Of a stretch of 64,000 nt of DNA, positions 1 to 11,100 are shown piece by piece. The position numbers and the translations under genes are program-made. The DNA is from Melanopsichium pennsylvanicum. Lineage: Eukaryota; Basidiomycota; Ustilaginomycetes; Ustilaginales. The notes under the pieces are model-generated. The model ran no database searches. It worked only from the letters and a program-made list of their open reading frames with translations, and was not told where the DNA came from. The DNA lies in contig OAPG01000006.1 of the NCBI GenBank assembly GCA_900208305.1, positions 868,001 to 932,000 of the forward strand. The letters are read 5' to 3'. Every line of letters starts with the position of its first letter. Position 1 is the first letter of the stretch.

Positions 1-942
1 GACCGACGATGAGAGGAGAGAGAGAGAGCAGTGTGCTTGTGTTTCCGGGAGTGTCAAATAGTCAATCTGGTATGCATTTATATTCATGGATTAGTGCCCT
101 TCACATCTCTTCTCAGGGGTGCAACAGTATAATACGGGCTATCTTGATCTCGTAACGCATACCCACATGAATATCAAGACTAGGTTGTGCAGAGAATAGA
201 CGTCTAGCAGAATTGGACAGCTTTCAAAAAAAAATTATTTTATTAATTTTTGATTTTTTGATTATATGAATTATTCTTTTTTGTTGGCGACAGGAACAGG
301 AAGCGCTTGGGCACAAAACCACGGGGCGATTTAAAGCTGCTGTTCGAAAAATGCATCTGCCGCAGGGTGAATTTTTCTCTAACCGACGGCACTTAAACTG
401 CCGACTACATCGTTGAGTCGTAAATATTGTACATTAATTTGAATACAGTACACTGTAGTTACTGTAACCCTAAGTTTGAAAAAGTAAGCGAGGCGTTTTG
501 TCTGATTTTAATTGATACCAAATTCAAGTTGTTCAGTTCCGCACGTGCACCAACAGTGATTCACACAAACGCACACAAATAGACTCTCTGTTTCTCTCTC
601 TGTCTGTAGTTAAATTACAGCTTTTTATTCAATCGAGCAACGGCAGATTTCAGAATGTTGAGTCGATATGCAAAGATGTTGCACGTTCACAATGCATCCA
701 AAGGCGTTAATTAGCCGCCTCTCATACCCATTTGGACCGTTATCAAAATGCTGGCACGTTGTGTATACCACCACGTCGTATTCGGTCCTTACTCGGTCAA
801 TCCTTTGCTCCTGATCAAGCGATAAATTCTCAGCTCAATGTGAACTTCATTCGTATCCTTTTCTCTTTCTACTCTTACGTTCGTCTCATCATTTTGTATT
901 GAAATTACACAAAGGAATCTACCAACAAAACCTGAAAACCTT
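1..942. other. Intergenic, no gene seen
   Basis: No convincing coding frame on either strand. It starts with a short AG-rich run, has an A/T-rich patch around 226-290, and lies downstream of the minus-strand gene that ends at 943. Confidence 0.6.
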
Positions 943-2550
943 TCACTTAGTAACAGCAATCCGGGCCCTTAACCTCGCTTCCAACTTCTCCATCATCTGA
1001 GCTAAAGATTCATCCTCACTAGCAACCCCACCTCCAACACCACCACTCGCAGTCATAGGTTTCCTCTCTTGCAAATCCAAATTTTCATAGTACACCGCTT
1101 TCCTCGTATGACCCATTCTCCAAAGTTTAAATGTCTTGACCATTTCTTCCATTTCTCTAGCAACACCACCATTTGGAAACCTCGCTGCCAGTGTGCGCAA
1201 CTTTGCTTCGCGAACAGCACGAATCCAATGAACCTGACCACTAGGTAGGTATTCGTTTGAATACGGAACCTCGCTAAACTGAATCGTCTTGATCTGCTCC
1301 TTACCCAAACCACCAACTGTATCCAGCTTGGTCTGAGTGGATGTAGGCGGCCAAATCCAGTTGTACAACCTATTCAACAATCCAGGTGACCATTTCCATG
1401 ACAAACATGTCGACACCTTGGCGCCAGAATCTCGACATACCACCTCCCCTTCTTTCACACCCACTTGCGCAGTCGCAATTCGACATGCTGGTTGAGTACG
1501 CAAAGGAATATCCAACAACGCATCCAGTGTTCTAATGAGCAGTGAGTGATCGCCAGAAACACCGTCGAAATCATCAATACCCCAACCGTGAAAACCTTGA
1601 GCGTGCGACATCCACACATCCTTCTGGATCTTTTCTTCCTTTAACGTGTCAAAAAAGTGACGGAAAGCGGCCTTGAGTGCCAAGTGACCTTGTCCGAGTA
1701 CGTCTGCTGCTTGCTGCTCTCGACCTTGTTCAAGTAAAGTTTGGCATTCCGCGATGGAGCGGTAGAGTTGGAGAGAGATGCGCTCCATCTGGTAAAAAAC
1801 GAAAGCATTGTAGCGTTCTGCGTCGACCACCGACTTTTGAGGCATATGTCGCATGTTGGAGTACGCCATCTCTAACTCATCACCATCAGGCATGACGTTG
1901 ATGAGCGTCATCGTGAAGAGGCAGCCACCGCTCGAGTCGATACCGTAAAAATCGTTGAGCCAACGCAAGGGAGCGTTAATGGAATTGGGAAAAGCCAACT
2001 TGTTCTCATCCTGAGCAATTGCGACAACGGGGAGGGTACCCCACCTATAGAGATGGATGAGATAAGCCATACAAGCAAAGAAACCAAGTCGAGCGTTGAC
2101 ATGGAGCTGAGGCAGTGTTGAAATGATGTTTGGCACGTCTACCGAGGCAAGAGATTCTTGCAACCACAAACGGTTCGCGTCAATTCTTTGCCTGAGCTCT
2201 ACGTCGGTGTAATTCGGACGAAGTTGGGGAGTGACAAAGAGTGGTGGTGCTTGTTTTGCCACTTGATCATAGATGTGAAGGCAATTGGGCCACGAATCGC
2301 GATATGTAGGTTTGGGTGGCCAGCTTCCTCCTCCTTCGGTGCGCATCATGTGGTTCAAAGCAGATGTGAGAGAGGTGGAGAGTGCGCAAGAGAGCTTTGG
2401 TGTAATGTCGGTGCAAGTGAAAGATTCATCGTTTACTGAGGTTGCTGATGAGGATAGATGGGAGCTGTTGCGACTAAAGTCGGGGGTCTGAATTGGTTCC
2501 AAGGAGGATGTGGAAGAATTGCGACGGCTGGACTCGAGTGGTCGCGACAT
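943..2550 (-). CDS. Divergent indoleamine 2,3-dioxygenase-like heme protein
   Basis: 535 residues from the ATG at 2548-2550; the frame extends a little further upstream but only to a TTG. The fold signature of the indoleamine 2,3-dioxygenase (IDO) superfamily can be followed through the protein. There is an L-P-Q-L helix followed by an F-x-x-C-M-A-Y-L-I-H helix. A G-F-x-G-W-x-x-x-x-F-D-G-V-S-G-D-H-S segment stands where IDO has its E-G-F-W...G-G-S-A-G-Q-S-S loop, followed by L-D-A-L-L-D-I. Near the C-terminus W-R-M-G-H-T-R-K-A-V-Y-Y resembles the IDO proximal-heme-ligand helix, with His481 as the likely ligand. IDO opens the indole ring of tryptophan (kynurenine/NAD pathway). Here the active-site loop differs from classical IDO, so substrate and activity are open. 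About 60 Ser/Thr-rich residues precede the fold and about 45 low-complexity residues follow it. A PrnB/DUF1864-type relative is the alternative. Confidence 0.6.
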   Translation of the reverse strand: MSRPLESSRRNSSTSSLEPIQTPDFSRNSSHLSSSATSVNDESFTCTDITPKLSCALSTSLTSALNHMMRTEGGGSWPPKPTYRDSWPNCLHIYDQVAKQAPPLFVTPQLRPNYTDVELRQRIDANRLWLQESLASVDVPNIISTLPQLHVNARLGFFACMAYLIHLYRWGTLPVVAIAQDENKLAFPNSINAPLRWLNDFYGIDSSGGCLFTMTLINVMPDGDELEMAYSNMRHMPQKSVVDAERYNAFVFYQMERISLQLYRSIAECQTLLEQGREQQAADVLGQGHLALKAAFRHFFDTLKEEKIQKDVWMSHAQGFHGWGIDDFDGVSGDHSLLIRTLDALLDIPLRTQPACRIATAQVGVKEGEVVCRDSGAKVSTCLSWKWSPGLLNRLYNWIWPPTSTQTKLDTVGGLGKEQIKTIQFSEVPYSNEYLPSGQVHWIRAVREAKLRTLAARFPNGGVAREMEEMVKTFKLWRMGHTRKAVYYENLDLQERKPMTASGGVGGGVASEDESLAQMMEKLEARLRARIAVTK

Positions 2551-3114
2551 GATTGCTATATGCGATATTCTGTATGGCAATGTGTGGTGGGCTGGAAAGT
2601 AGGTTTGATGCTAGTTATATAGGTGCAGTAGGTATAGATGCCTAGATGCGATGGAGTGTGGTGCAGTGCATAGGTGTTGGTTGCAGTATGCGGAGGGAGA
2701 GATGCGCAGATTCCAAACAGGGGAGAAGATTGGGATATATGCTGAGTCAGAAATGGGCAGAGTGTACGAGAAGGTGTTAATGATGCTGTAGGTTGGATAG
2801 AAGATTGATGGGCAACAAGCTCAAGCTTTTGTTGTTTTGTACAGTAACAAGGCAGTGCACCGTGCTGTGCCAACTAAGGAATTGATAGTGTTGATGATAG
2901 AGATAGTCGGGCAAACATCGCAACGGCGTGGGAGAGCAAACGCTGTGAATGGTTTTGAGCGAGTGGTACAGTACATGCGCGCAAATGAAGCCGAGTTGAA
3001 CAAGTAACCGACGCAGTGGTTTTCATCCCAGTCTAAAGTACCGTACTGTAGAGTACTACATCATTGACGTCGCTCGCTGCTGATGATACTTTCTTGTCCA
3101 GTCGAGAGTCGCAT

Positions 3115-3171
<57 letters not shown>

Positions 3172-5145
3172 AATAACACAAAACCATACCGATGCGGCTG
3201 TCCAAACAAAAATAAAGATAAAAACAAAATTCAATAATAAAAGATTACATTTGGGCAGCAAAGCATTAAAGGCAAATCAACATATGAACACAATATCCGA
3301 GCATCAGAAACCGTCAAACCCGACAATTCTAGTAATTGAGCCAAACTGCGCTGAAACCACGTCGGAAATTGTCATTCCGATGCCGATGAAGAGTATTTTT
3401 TTTACCGCTTTGTGTGCTATGATCGCTGTAGTTCGGAATCGGTTACTGACGCTCCACTTTTTATATATACATGGGTGCAGCAACCTGTGTCCGGCTATTT
3501 GCACAGTAATTTACTAGGATGATTTTGTTTCAAACACCTTGTGGCTGCTATCCAAGTAACCGAAATGATTGCCAACACCATCTGAGAACAATTCATCATG
3601 AAATTTTCATAAATCGAGAGAGGACAAAAGTGAGTAAGTATCCTTTGCCTTAGCTACGACGCTGAATTGTGTTGTGCGTTCGATCTCAACTTTGAGAATG
3701 CAAAGCGCAAACAACAAAGAGCGGTTTTCACGTCCCCCTCTTTGCGCCACCCTTTTTGCTGCGCCCCTTTACACTAACGTTCGGTTGACTCCTTCGCTTC
3801 ACCCTTCTTCTTGATATGCTACGTGATTGACATGGAATTCCGATGTCGATCCGTTTCACACGGGTTCGTGTGTACTGTAACTGATTTTGAATTTACTATT
3901 ATTTGTCAATTTGGCATCTGAAAATAAAATTCGAAATCGGGTGTTTAATCAGCTGTGAGTGTCTCAGCCAAGTCAAGCTTGTTCCGACACAATTTGAACC
4001 AGCACGACCGCATTTCATTGATTTCATTTTTATCACATAATTCAATTCGCATAGAATCGACCACAGCAAACCGTGGAGGAACGCGATGCTGCACATTAGA
4101 TGCACACTGAAACCGAGTTTCCCTCATACCGCACGGATATAATGCAATTCACGCAAGGCTGCAGCGTCTGTCTACATTCACTAAAGATACTTGCTTTCAC
4201 ATATAAGCGCTAACTTGACTCTCCACTTGTCCATGCCCAATCATGGTTGCTTCAAGCTTACAAACTACCGCCTGTGTTATGTATCATATCTCGATCCTGC
4301 TTCAGACTGTTGGTATAACACTCAAAGTGTGTTTTGAGCACCGTGAGACAATCTCATACATCCATACGCTCACTTGAGATTTGGTGTATCGACAAGTGCA
4401 AGCTTATTCACATTTACTACCCCTTTGAGCTAGCGTGTCAAACGTGGCCAAACGTGGCCAAACGTCGGCTCTTTACAACCAAATTTGTCTGATACTTTTC
4501 AAGCTCTAACTTAACATCAACCCAAAACAAAATACTTTGTCGCGTCATCAAAAGCTCACGTTCAAGTGGAGTTTGACCAAACGCGTAAATTGAAATTGTG
4601 ACATTGGTGTTGGTCATTTTCCAGAAAGAGACTGACCTGCACCTAGAAAAAAAAATAATTGGTGTACATTGTTTTCACGTTATCGTCACACAATGCTCTC
4701 TCACACATTCGCACTCTCACTGTAAAACGTCTAAATTTGTGTAAACCATTTGACTGCGGCCAAATCAAATACAGTATGTGCATGTTAATGATTATTGCTT
4801 GCTCATCTCTCCTTGTAAATTTACTTTCACATTGCTTCTTTTCTCTGTGATCACCTATCCACTCTCCTTGCCGCCTAAGAAGCGCTATAGACATCATCAT
4901 CGTTACCATCAACACCATCAATCTTTTACCACGTTGATCAACTTGAACGCTTCAACTTTCTGCATCCCCCACCTTGGCTCGCTCTTGTACCACAAACCAT
5001 TCACCATATCCTTGCATTCAATACACCAACCAAGCATCATCTTATCTCACCGCATTCTACCTATTTCAGCTTCCCACCCTTTCAGCTTCCCACCCTTCCC
5101 AACATCTCTCATCCTTTTGGCCGTCATGACATATTCTGGCCTGAC
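2551..5145. other. Long intergenic region, no gene seen
   Basis: About 2.6 kb between the divergent IDO-like gene and SEN1, so it should hold both promoters. It contains a (TG)n microsatellite at 3119-3169 and a short tandem repeat of AAACGTGGCC around 4440-4462. The 300 bases before SEN1 are CT-rich, as is common in 5' leaders of fungal genes. Small open frames here are short and low-complexity. Confidence 0.5.
3119..3169. repeat. (TG)n microsatellite
   Basis: About 25 uninterrupted TG units. The open frames that cross it encode only Cys-Val or Thr-His runs and are artefacts of the repeat. Confidence 0.95.
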
Positions 5146-8100
5146 ATGACATTAACGTCTACACAAACCAGCGACTTGCAAGCTCGTTCAGACTTGCCGC
5201 TCCCGCTTCCCCACAATCTCCAACGTCTGCTCGATCGTGTGCGCGCTAGCCAGTCGGATACAAATCTCTTTTCTGATCTGCTTCAGGCAGCCTGCGACCA
5301 TCTTGACTCGCCAAACGCAAAGCAGTCCCACTTCTTTTGCTCCACAGGCGGACCTTGCGATTTCGAGCTCCAGAGTTGCATGCTTCGCAGCTTCAGCTTT
5401 CGTGCCAAGGACAACATTCAACGATGGAGGACACACGTCACTTCAGCAATCTACTCGGGCTGTCTCGAATGTTACAAAGGCTTCCTCAAAGCTAAAGACC
5501 ATCTAAGATCCATTTACTTGTCCTCTTTCCCAGACGACAAGCTTGATGCTTTTTTCGCCTACTTCGACTCAGTAGAGGAGCAACTCGCTCTTGATGTCAT
5601 CCAAAAGGCCACCAAACAAACCACTTCAGGCGATGTCCTTCTCAACCTCACACCTCACCACATATACGCCGTCCTCACCCTGGCAGCTTCTCCTCATGCA
5701 ACCAAACTCAACGCTGTTTTAAAACACATCATCAAGATTCAACATCTGCCCCAGATTCAAGAGTTGCCCGCTGGCCTCTTGACATTATGCATCGACGAGA
5801 TTGCCAATGTGCGTGCCTTTGCAGCCAAGCAAATGCTCCTCCTCAGGCCCTTGTCCACAGAAATGGCCAGCCTTGGCGTCTTTCAGCAAGCTACCAAACG
5901 AATTCACAAGCGATACTCTGAACACGCCACCGAAGCAGATTGGTCGCTCCTCTCCATTCTCCTCAATGCCGCCCCCACCCTTGCCCCACCGCTCACTTCC
6001 GCCATTCTCAGCCACGTACATGACCGAGACGACCGTTTCTGCGACGTCCTCAAGGCCTACGCCACCCTCCTCAAATTGCGAGGCCCCGCCATTTGGACCA
6101 ACAGCGCAATCGACGTCCACAGTTCGGATAAGGGAGACGAGTATCCTACCGTCATCCTCTCGGGTATCCTCGACAACCTCTATTTCACCAAGCCTCTCTT
6201 CGAATCTCCCCGCACTGTCTCGAACCCACGCGAAAAGGCGGTTTTCTTTGGCTGGATGCGTCTCCATCTCGACACACTCCGACCTCACACCGCAAACCTC
6301 TTCAGTGAGGCCATCAAGCGCATCGCTAATTTCCTCTTTGAACGCATGCAGCAAGGCCACGTCCCTTATGAATCCAGAGCTGTCGCATTCACAGAAGCCA
6401 TCGATCTCATCCTTCACCACGCCGACGAAGCCAACAGTAGACACATTGTCGACCTCTACGCCGCGCCCATCTCGCACATTGCTCTGGTGCAAGATGCCAA
6501 GGTGCAAGAATCGACTCGTGTCGCCGCACTCGACCTCATATCCCAAATTTTCGAGCGAGACGCCAAAACGCTCATGAAGGCTTTGGTCAAGCTCTCGATG
6601 CTGTCCAACCAGAACAACATCAAGTGGAAGGAGAGAACACGCGCACAACGCGAAAAGAAGCCCTTTACCTCTGTCGAAGCCTTTTTCCAGCGAGCAGCCC
6701 GTCAAGAGTATCCGATGGTCGAGATCTGCACCATGCTGTGGAATCAAGTCTATAGCGTGACTTCGGATGCTTCCTCGAAACAAGGTATTAGCATCCTTCT
6801 TGCCGCTTTAGCTCGTACCGCTGTTTGCACCCAGCCTTCGCTACAGACACACGCACTTAGGGCGCCATCTTCTGGCACCGAAGCCAACTACGACGCTTAC
6901 ATCGCCCGAGTGCGTCAATCCATCGCCAGCGTTCTTAGCGCTTTCCGAGCCATGCGTCGAGCCGACTTTGCCGAGCGACTTGCCGACTTTGGTGAACTCA
7001 CTCGCGAGGAAGAGGTGCAGCAGCTTTGCACAGCCGACGCGTATAATCTCTTGCTCCTCAACCTTTGCCCAGACCCCGACGTCTACCGCCCCGCTCAGAA
7101 TCTGCTTCGTCAAGCCTTCACCGCATTGGAGAGTCGTGCTGACTGTTTCCGAATCCTCTTTCAGATCAACCATGCATCCTCTCTCCGCGCCCTTGCCGAC
7201 TACCTGCAGCAGTTCATCAACGCCACCATGCGGCTTATCGAGGCCAACGAGCTGGCCAAATGGATGGTTCGTAGCTTTGCCGATATCGTCAACGTGCTTG
7301 CCGGTAGCACAGATGGTTTGCTGCGACCAGGAACCTCCTGGACGCTCATCGGCGACCGTTCCACTTTGCAAGCTGTTGCACTCAAAGCGCCTTCCATCTG
7401 GCGCCTGATGTGCGAGAGCGTCGCCTCCATCTTTAAGCGCACCCCAGCCTGGTCTACTCTGCTCGCCAGGGAGGAGATGGTCGCTTGGTTTCGAGATGTC
7501 ACCATTTTCGCCTCCGAGATGGTCGATGCTTTGGCGGTCTTCCGCAACGTGGTTCGTCGTGCTGCCGAAGCGCCTTCTCGCTGGACGGGTAAGTCTGGCG
7601 GCGACGATGCCGAAGATATGGAATCAGCTGAAGAAGAAATGATGGTACACGTGCTAGCTCAACCGGTCGAATGCGCTACGAGCTGGCTTCGCATGAACGA
7701 CGAGGACATTCTCCGCGAGACACAGTCTTTCATCCTCAAGGCGCTTGACCATTTCGGTGCAGAGTACGATTTCCCCGACAAGTCCAAAGCGAAGATGCTC
7801 AACTTTATCAACGAGCAGATGGCGATCAAGGACGCTGCCGCTCGACACACTCTGTTGTCTCTCGACGAGCTTGCCGATCTGAAAGTGCGGCTTGATCCCA
7901 ACGGTGGTGTCATCGAGATCAGCGACGAGGATGACGACGCCAGCACTGCTTCGGACACAAAGACGACCCAATCGTCGAGCACCGCATCACCGGCGGCCTC
8001 TACATCGACTTCTTCCAGACGCGCCGACGATGTAGCTTCATCATCAAGAACCTCATCTGGCTCGACAGCACCCTCTGCCCGACCCAAAGAGGAGGATGAC

Positions 8101-11100
8101 ACCTCACACTGGTGGGCTGGCGTCGGCAACTTTGGCATGCTGAGTAACAGTCAAGAGCGACGCAAGAACAAGCTCAAACAGTCCAAGCTCAGCTTCGCTA
8201 AGGTGGACCCCAACGATATCATCGATATTGACAAAGACGAACGCCCCGAAGGTACCGCCAAGAAGCCCATTACGCTTGACTTTACGCGTCGCAAGGCAGC
8301 TCCAGCACCTCACCCGGCAGCGCCCATCAATGCCTACCGCGGTGCTGCGGCCCGGGGAGTGTTGTCTTCCTCGAGCGCATCCGCAAGCTCCCGAACAGGC
8401 GTCGCGAAAGGCAGCACAGGCAAACTGGCCCAGCTTCGTCAGGAATTGGGTAGCTCAAGGAACACGTACAGGCCGCAGAACGTCAATGTGCGACAGGGCG
8501 AAGCGCGTTGGGGTCGCAACCACGAGGACGATGTAACGGTCAGAGCGCCTGCTGCTGTCAGCTCTGTCACTGGTGCACTCATCAATAAGATGCCCGGCCG
8601 GACCACCGAAGCGGGAAAGTTGGCAGCCGCAAAAAAGGCCGGCGAAGCCAAGAGCGACACGACTGCCACTTCGTCTTCATCATCCGAGTCGAGCGACGAA
8701 GAGAGCGAGGCCAAAGGATTGGCAGCACTTCGTGCAAAGACCGACCGACCGCGTATCTCCAAGGTTGTCCAGCCGCAGAAGCGCCAAATGATCGTAAAAG
8801 AAGATCTTCATCTCGAGCGTGCCCGACGCGAGCGTGCCGACGCCGAACGCAAACGTATCCTACGAAGTCCCCCCGACTTTTCTGCCCTGCATCGCAGTAT
8901 TCTGACGTGGAGCTATTCTCATCAAGGCGATCGACCACCGGCGCTGGAGGGCAAGGAACCCGACTATCGCCGCATCCAGCCCTTCTTCAGTAACGCAAAC
9001 GACTACGGTTCTGTTCTTGGTCCGCTTCTGCTGCTCGAATGCTGGGCACAACTCCGTCAAGCCAAGGAGGAGGCCGAGAACAGTAACGGACCAAATATCT
9101 CTCTCGAAGTGGCTGGCCGATCTACAGTTGACCAGTTCGTCGACGTCAACGTCACCATTCCTCCGGATCTTCTTCCGCCCACAGAGCACTTTAACGACAC
9201 CGAGATCGTACGACTCAAAGAACGAGTACCGGCCATCTCGGGCAAGCAACCCAAGATTGTGCTGGCCAAAGTGGAAGCCTTTAAGCGTCATCCGCAGGGT
9301 CATCAACTCACACTACGATGCTGCCTCTCCGGAGATCGTCAGGGTGTCAGCACGGCGCTCGTTAACCGATCCAAGTGGGAACTCAAAAAGCTTTTTTCGC
9401 TAACGACGTTACATCGTGAATTTGCTGCCCTTATGGCAGCTCCCTACTTCGACCTCTTCAGCGATGTCATCAAGGCACGGGTGGCTCCGAAGGTCACACT
9501 CACCAGCGACGAGGTCAGGAAAGCCATGCAGGGCTACCAGGTCAACGAGCCTCAAGCGAGAGCGATTCTTGGTTCTCTGGCGACGGAGGGGTTCTCGCTC
9601 ATCCAAGGTCCACCCGGTACTGGTAAAACCAAGACCATCTGTGCTCTGATTGGTGCCTTTGTCTCAAATCGCAAGGGTCCTTCCACCTCTGTGCAAGCTG
9701 GCCAACTCCAAGGCAAGATCGGAGCCACCAAGAAGATTTTGCTCTGTGCGCCGAGTAACGCTGCCATCGACGAAGTGGCCAAGAGAGCCAGAGCTGGCAT
9801 TCGTTTAGCAGATGGTAAGGTCATCCATCCTAGAGTCGTCCGTGTCGGTCGGGATGACACCATCAACATTGCCGTGAAAGATATCTCGCTCGAGTTCCTC
9901 ATTGAGCAAAAGCTGGAAGGCGGAAGCGCCTTTGATAACAATCGCAATTTTGGCGCCGCCACCATAGATCCGAGTGCACTGCATGCCGAGATTCTCAACC
10001 TCAAAATGCAGCGTGAGCAGAAGCAGATCGAGCTCTCGAATGCTCGCGCATCCGGCAGTCAGGCGCTGACGGCCCAGCTAGAAGCAGAAATCCGCAATCT
10101 TTCCGCCAGGCGTCTCGGCGTCATGTCCAGGCTTGACGAAGCCAAAGACAAGCAGCAAAGCCAACATCGTCAACGTGAAGCCGATCGAAGACGTGCGAGA
10201 ATGGAGATCTTGGGCGACGCTGACGTGATCTGCACCACTCTCTCGGGAGCTGGACACGAGATGCTAAGCGGTGTTGCGTTCGATTTCGAAACTGTTGTCA
10301 TCGACGAAGCTGCGCAGGCAGTGGAATTGAGCAGCATCATTCCGTTGCGGTACGGCTGCAAGCAGTGCATTCTGGTCGGAGACCCAAATCAATTGCCACC
10401 CACCGTCATCTCGCAACAGGCCGAGAAGTTAGGGTATTCGCAGTCGCTATTTGTCAGAATGTTCGAGCGATCGCCTCAAGCAGTGCATCTGCTCAGCATT
10501 CAGTACCGTATGCATCCCGAGATCTCGGTCTTCCCGTCCAAGGCGTTCTACGATTCGAAACTTCAAGATGGACCCAATATGGCTGAGTTGACTCACCAGC
10601 CATGGCACAAGTACGAGCTAACTCGTCCATTCAAGTTCCTCTCGACAAAAGCGGCCGAACAGCCGGGGCGCATGCATTCGATTATCAACAAGGAGGAGGC
10701 CAACGTTGCGCTAGCACTCTACGAACGAATGCGTGCCGACAACTCTAGGGAAAACTTTGACTATCGTATCGGTATCGTGACAATGTACAAAGCGCAAGTA
10801 TTTGAATTGAAACGTACCTTCCAGCAACGGTATGGTCAGGACATCGTAGACCGTATCGACTTTAACACGGTTGACGGCTTCCAGGGTCAAGAAAAGGACA
10901 TCATCATTCTCAGCTGTGTGCGTTCCGCTGCGGATTCCAGGAGTATTGGTTTCTTGAGCGACCGTCGACGTCTCAATGTCGCGTTGACACGTGCCAAGAG
11001 CAATCTCTTTATCATCGGAAACGCGGAGCATCTGCGTCGTGGTGACGCCATTTGGGAAAGCTTGGTTTCTACAGCTGAACAGCGAGGGGCAGTCCAGCCT

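Noticed and set aside
3083..3517. 144-codon open frame across the (TG)n tract
   Set aside because: Half of it is a Cys-Val repeat from the microsatellite.
5785..6783. 332-codon open frame on the strand opposite SEN1
   Set aside because: It lies wholly inside the SEN1 coding region, has no recognisable domain, and its composition is that of an antisense shadow.
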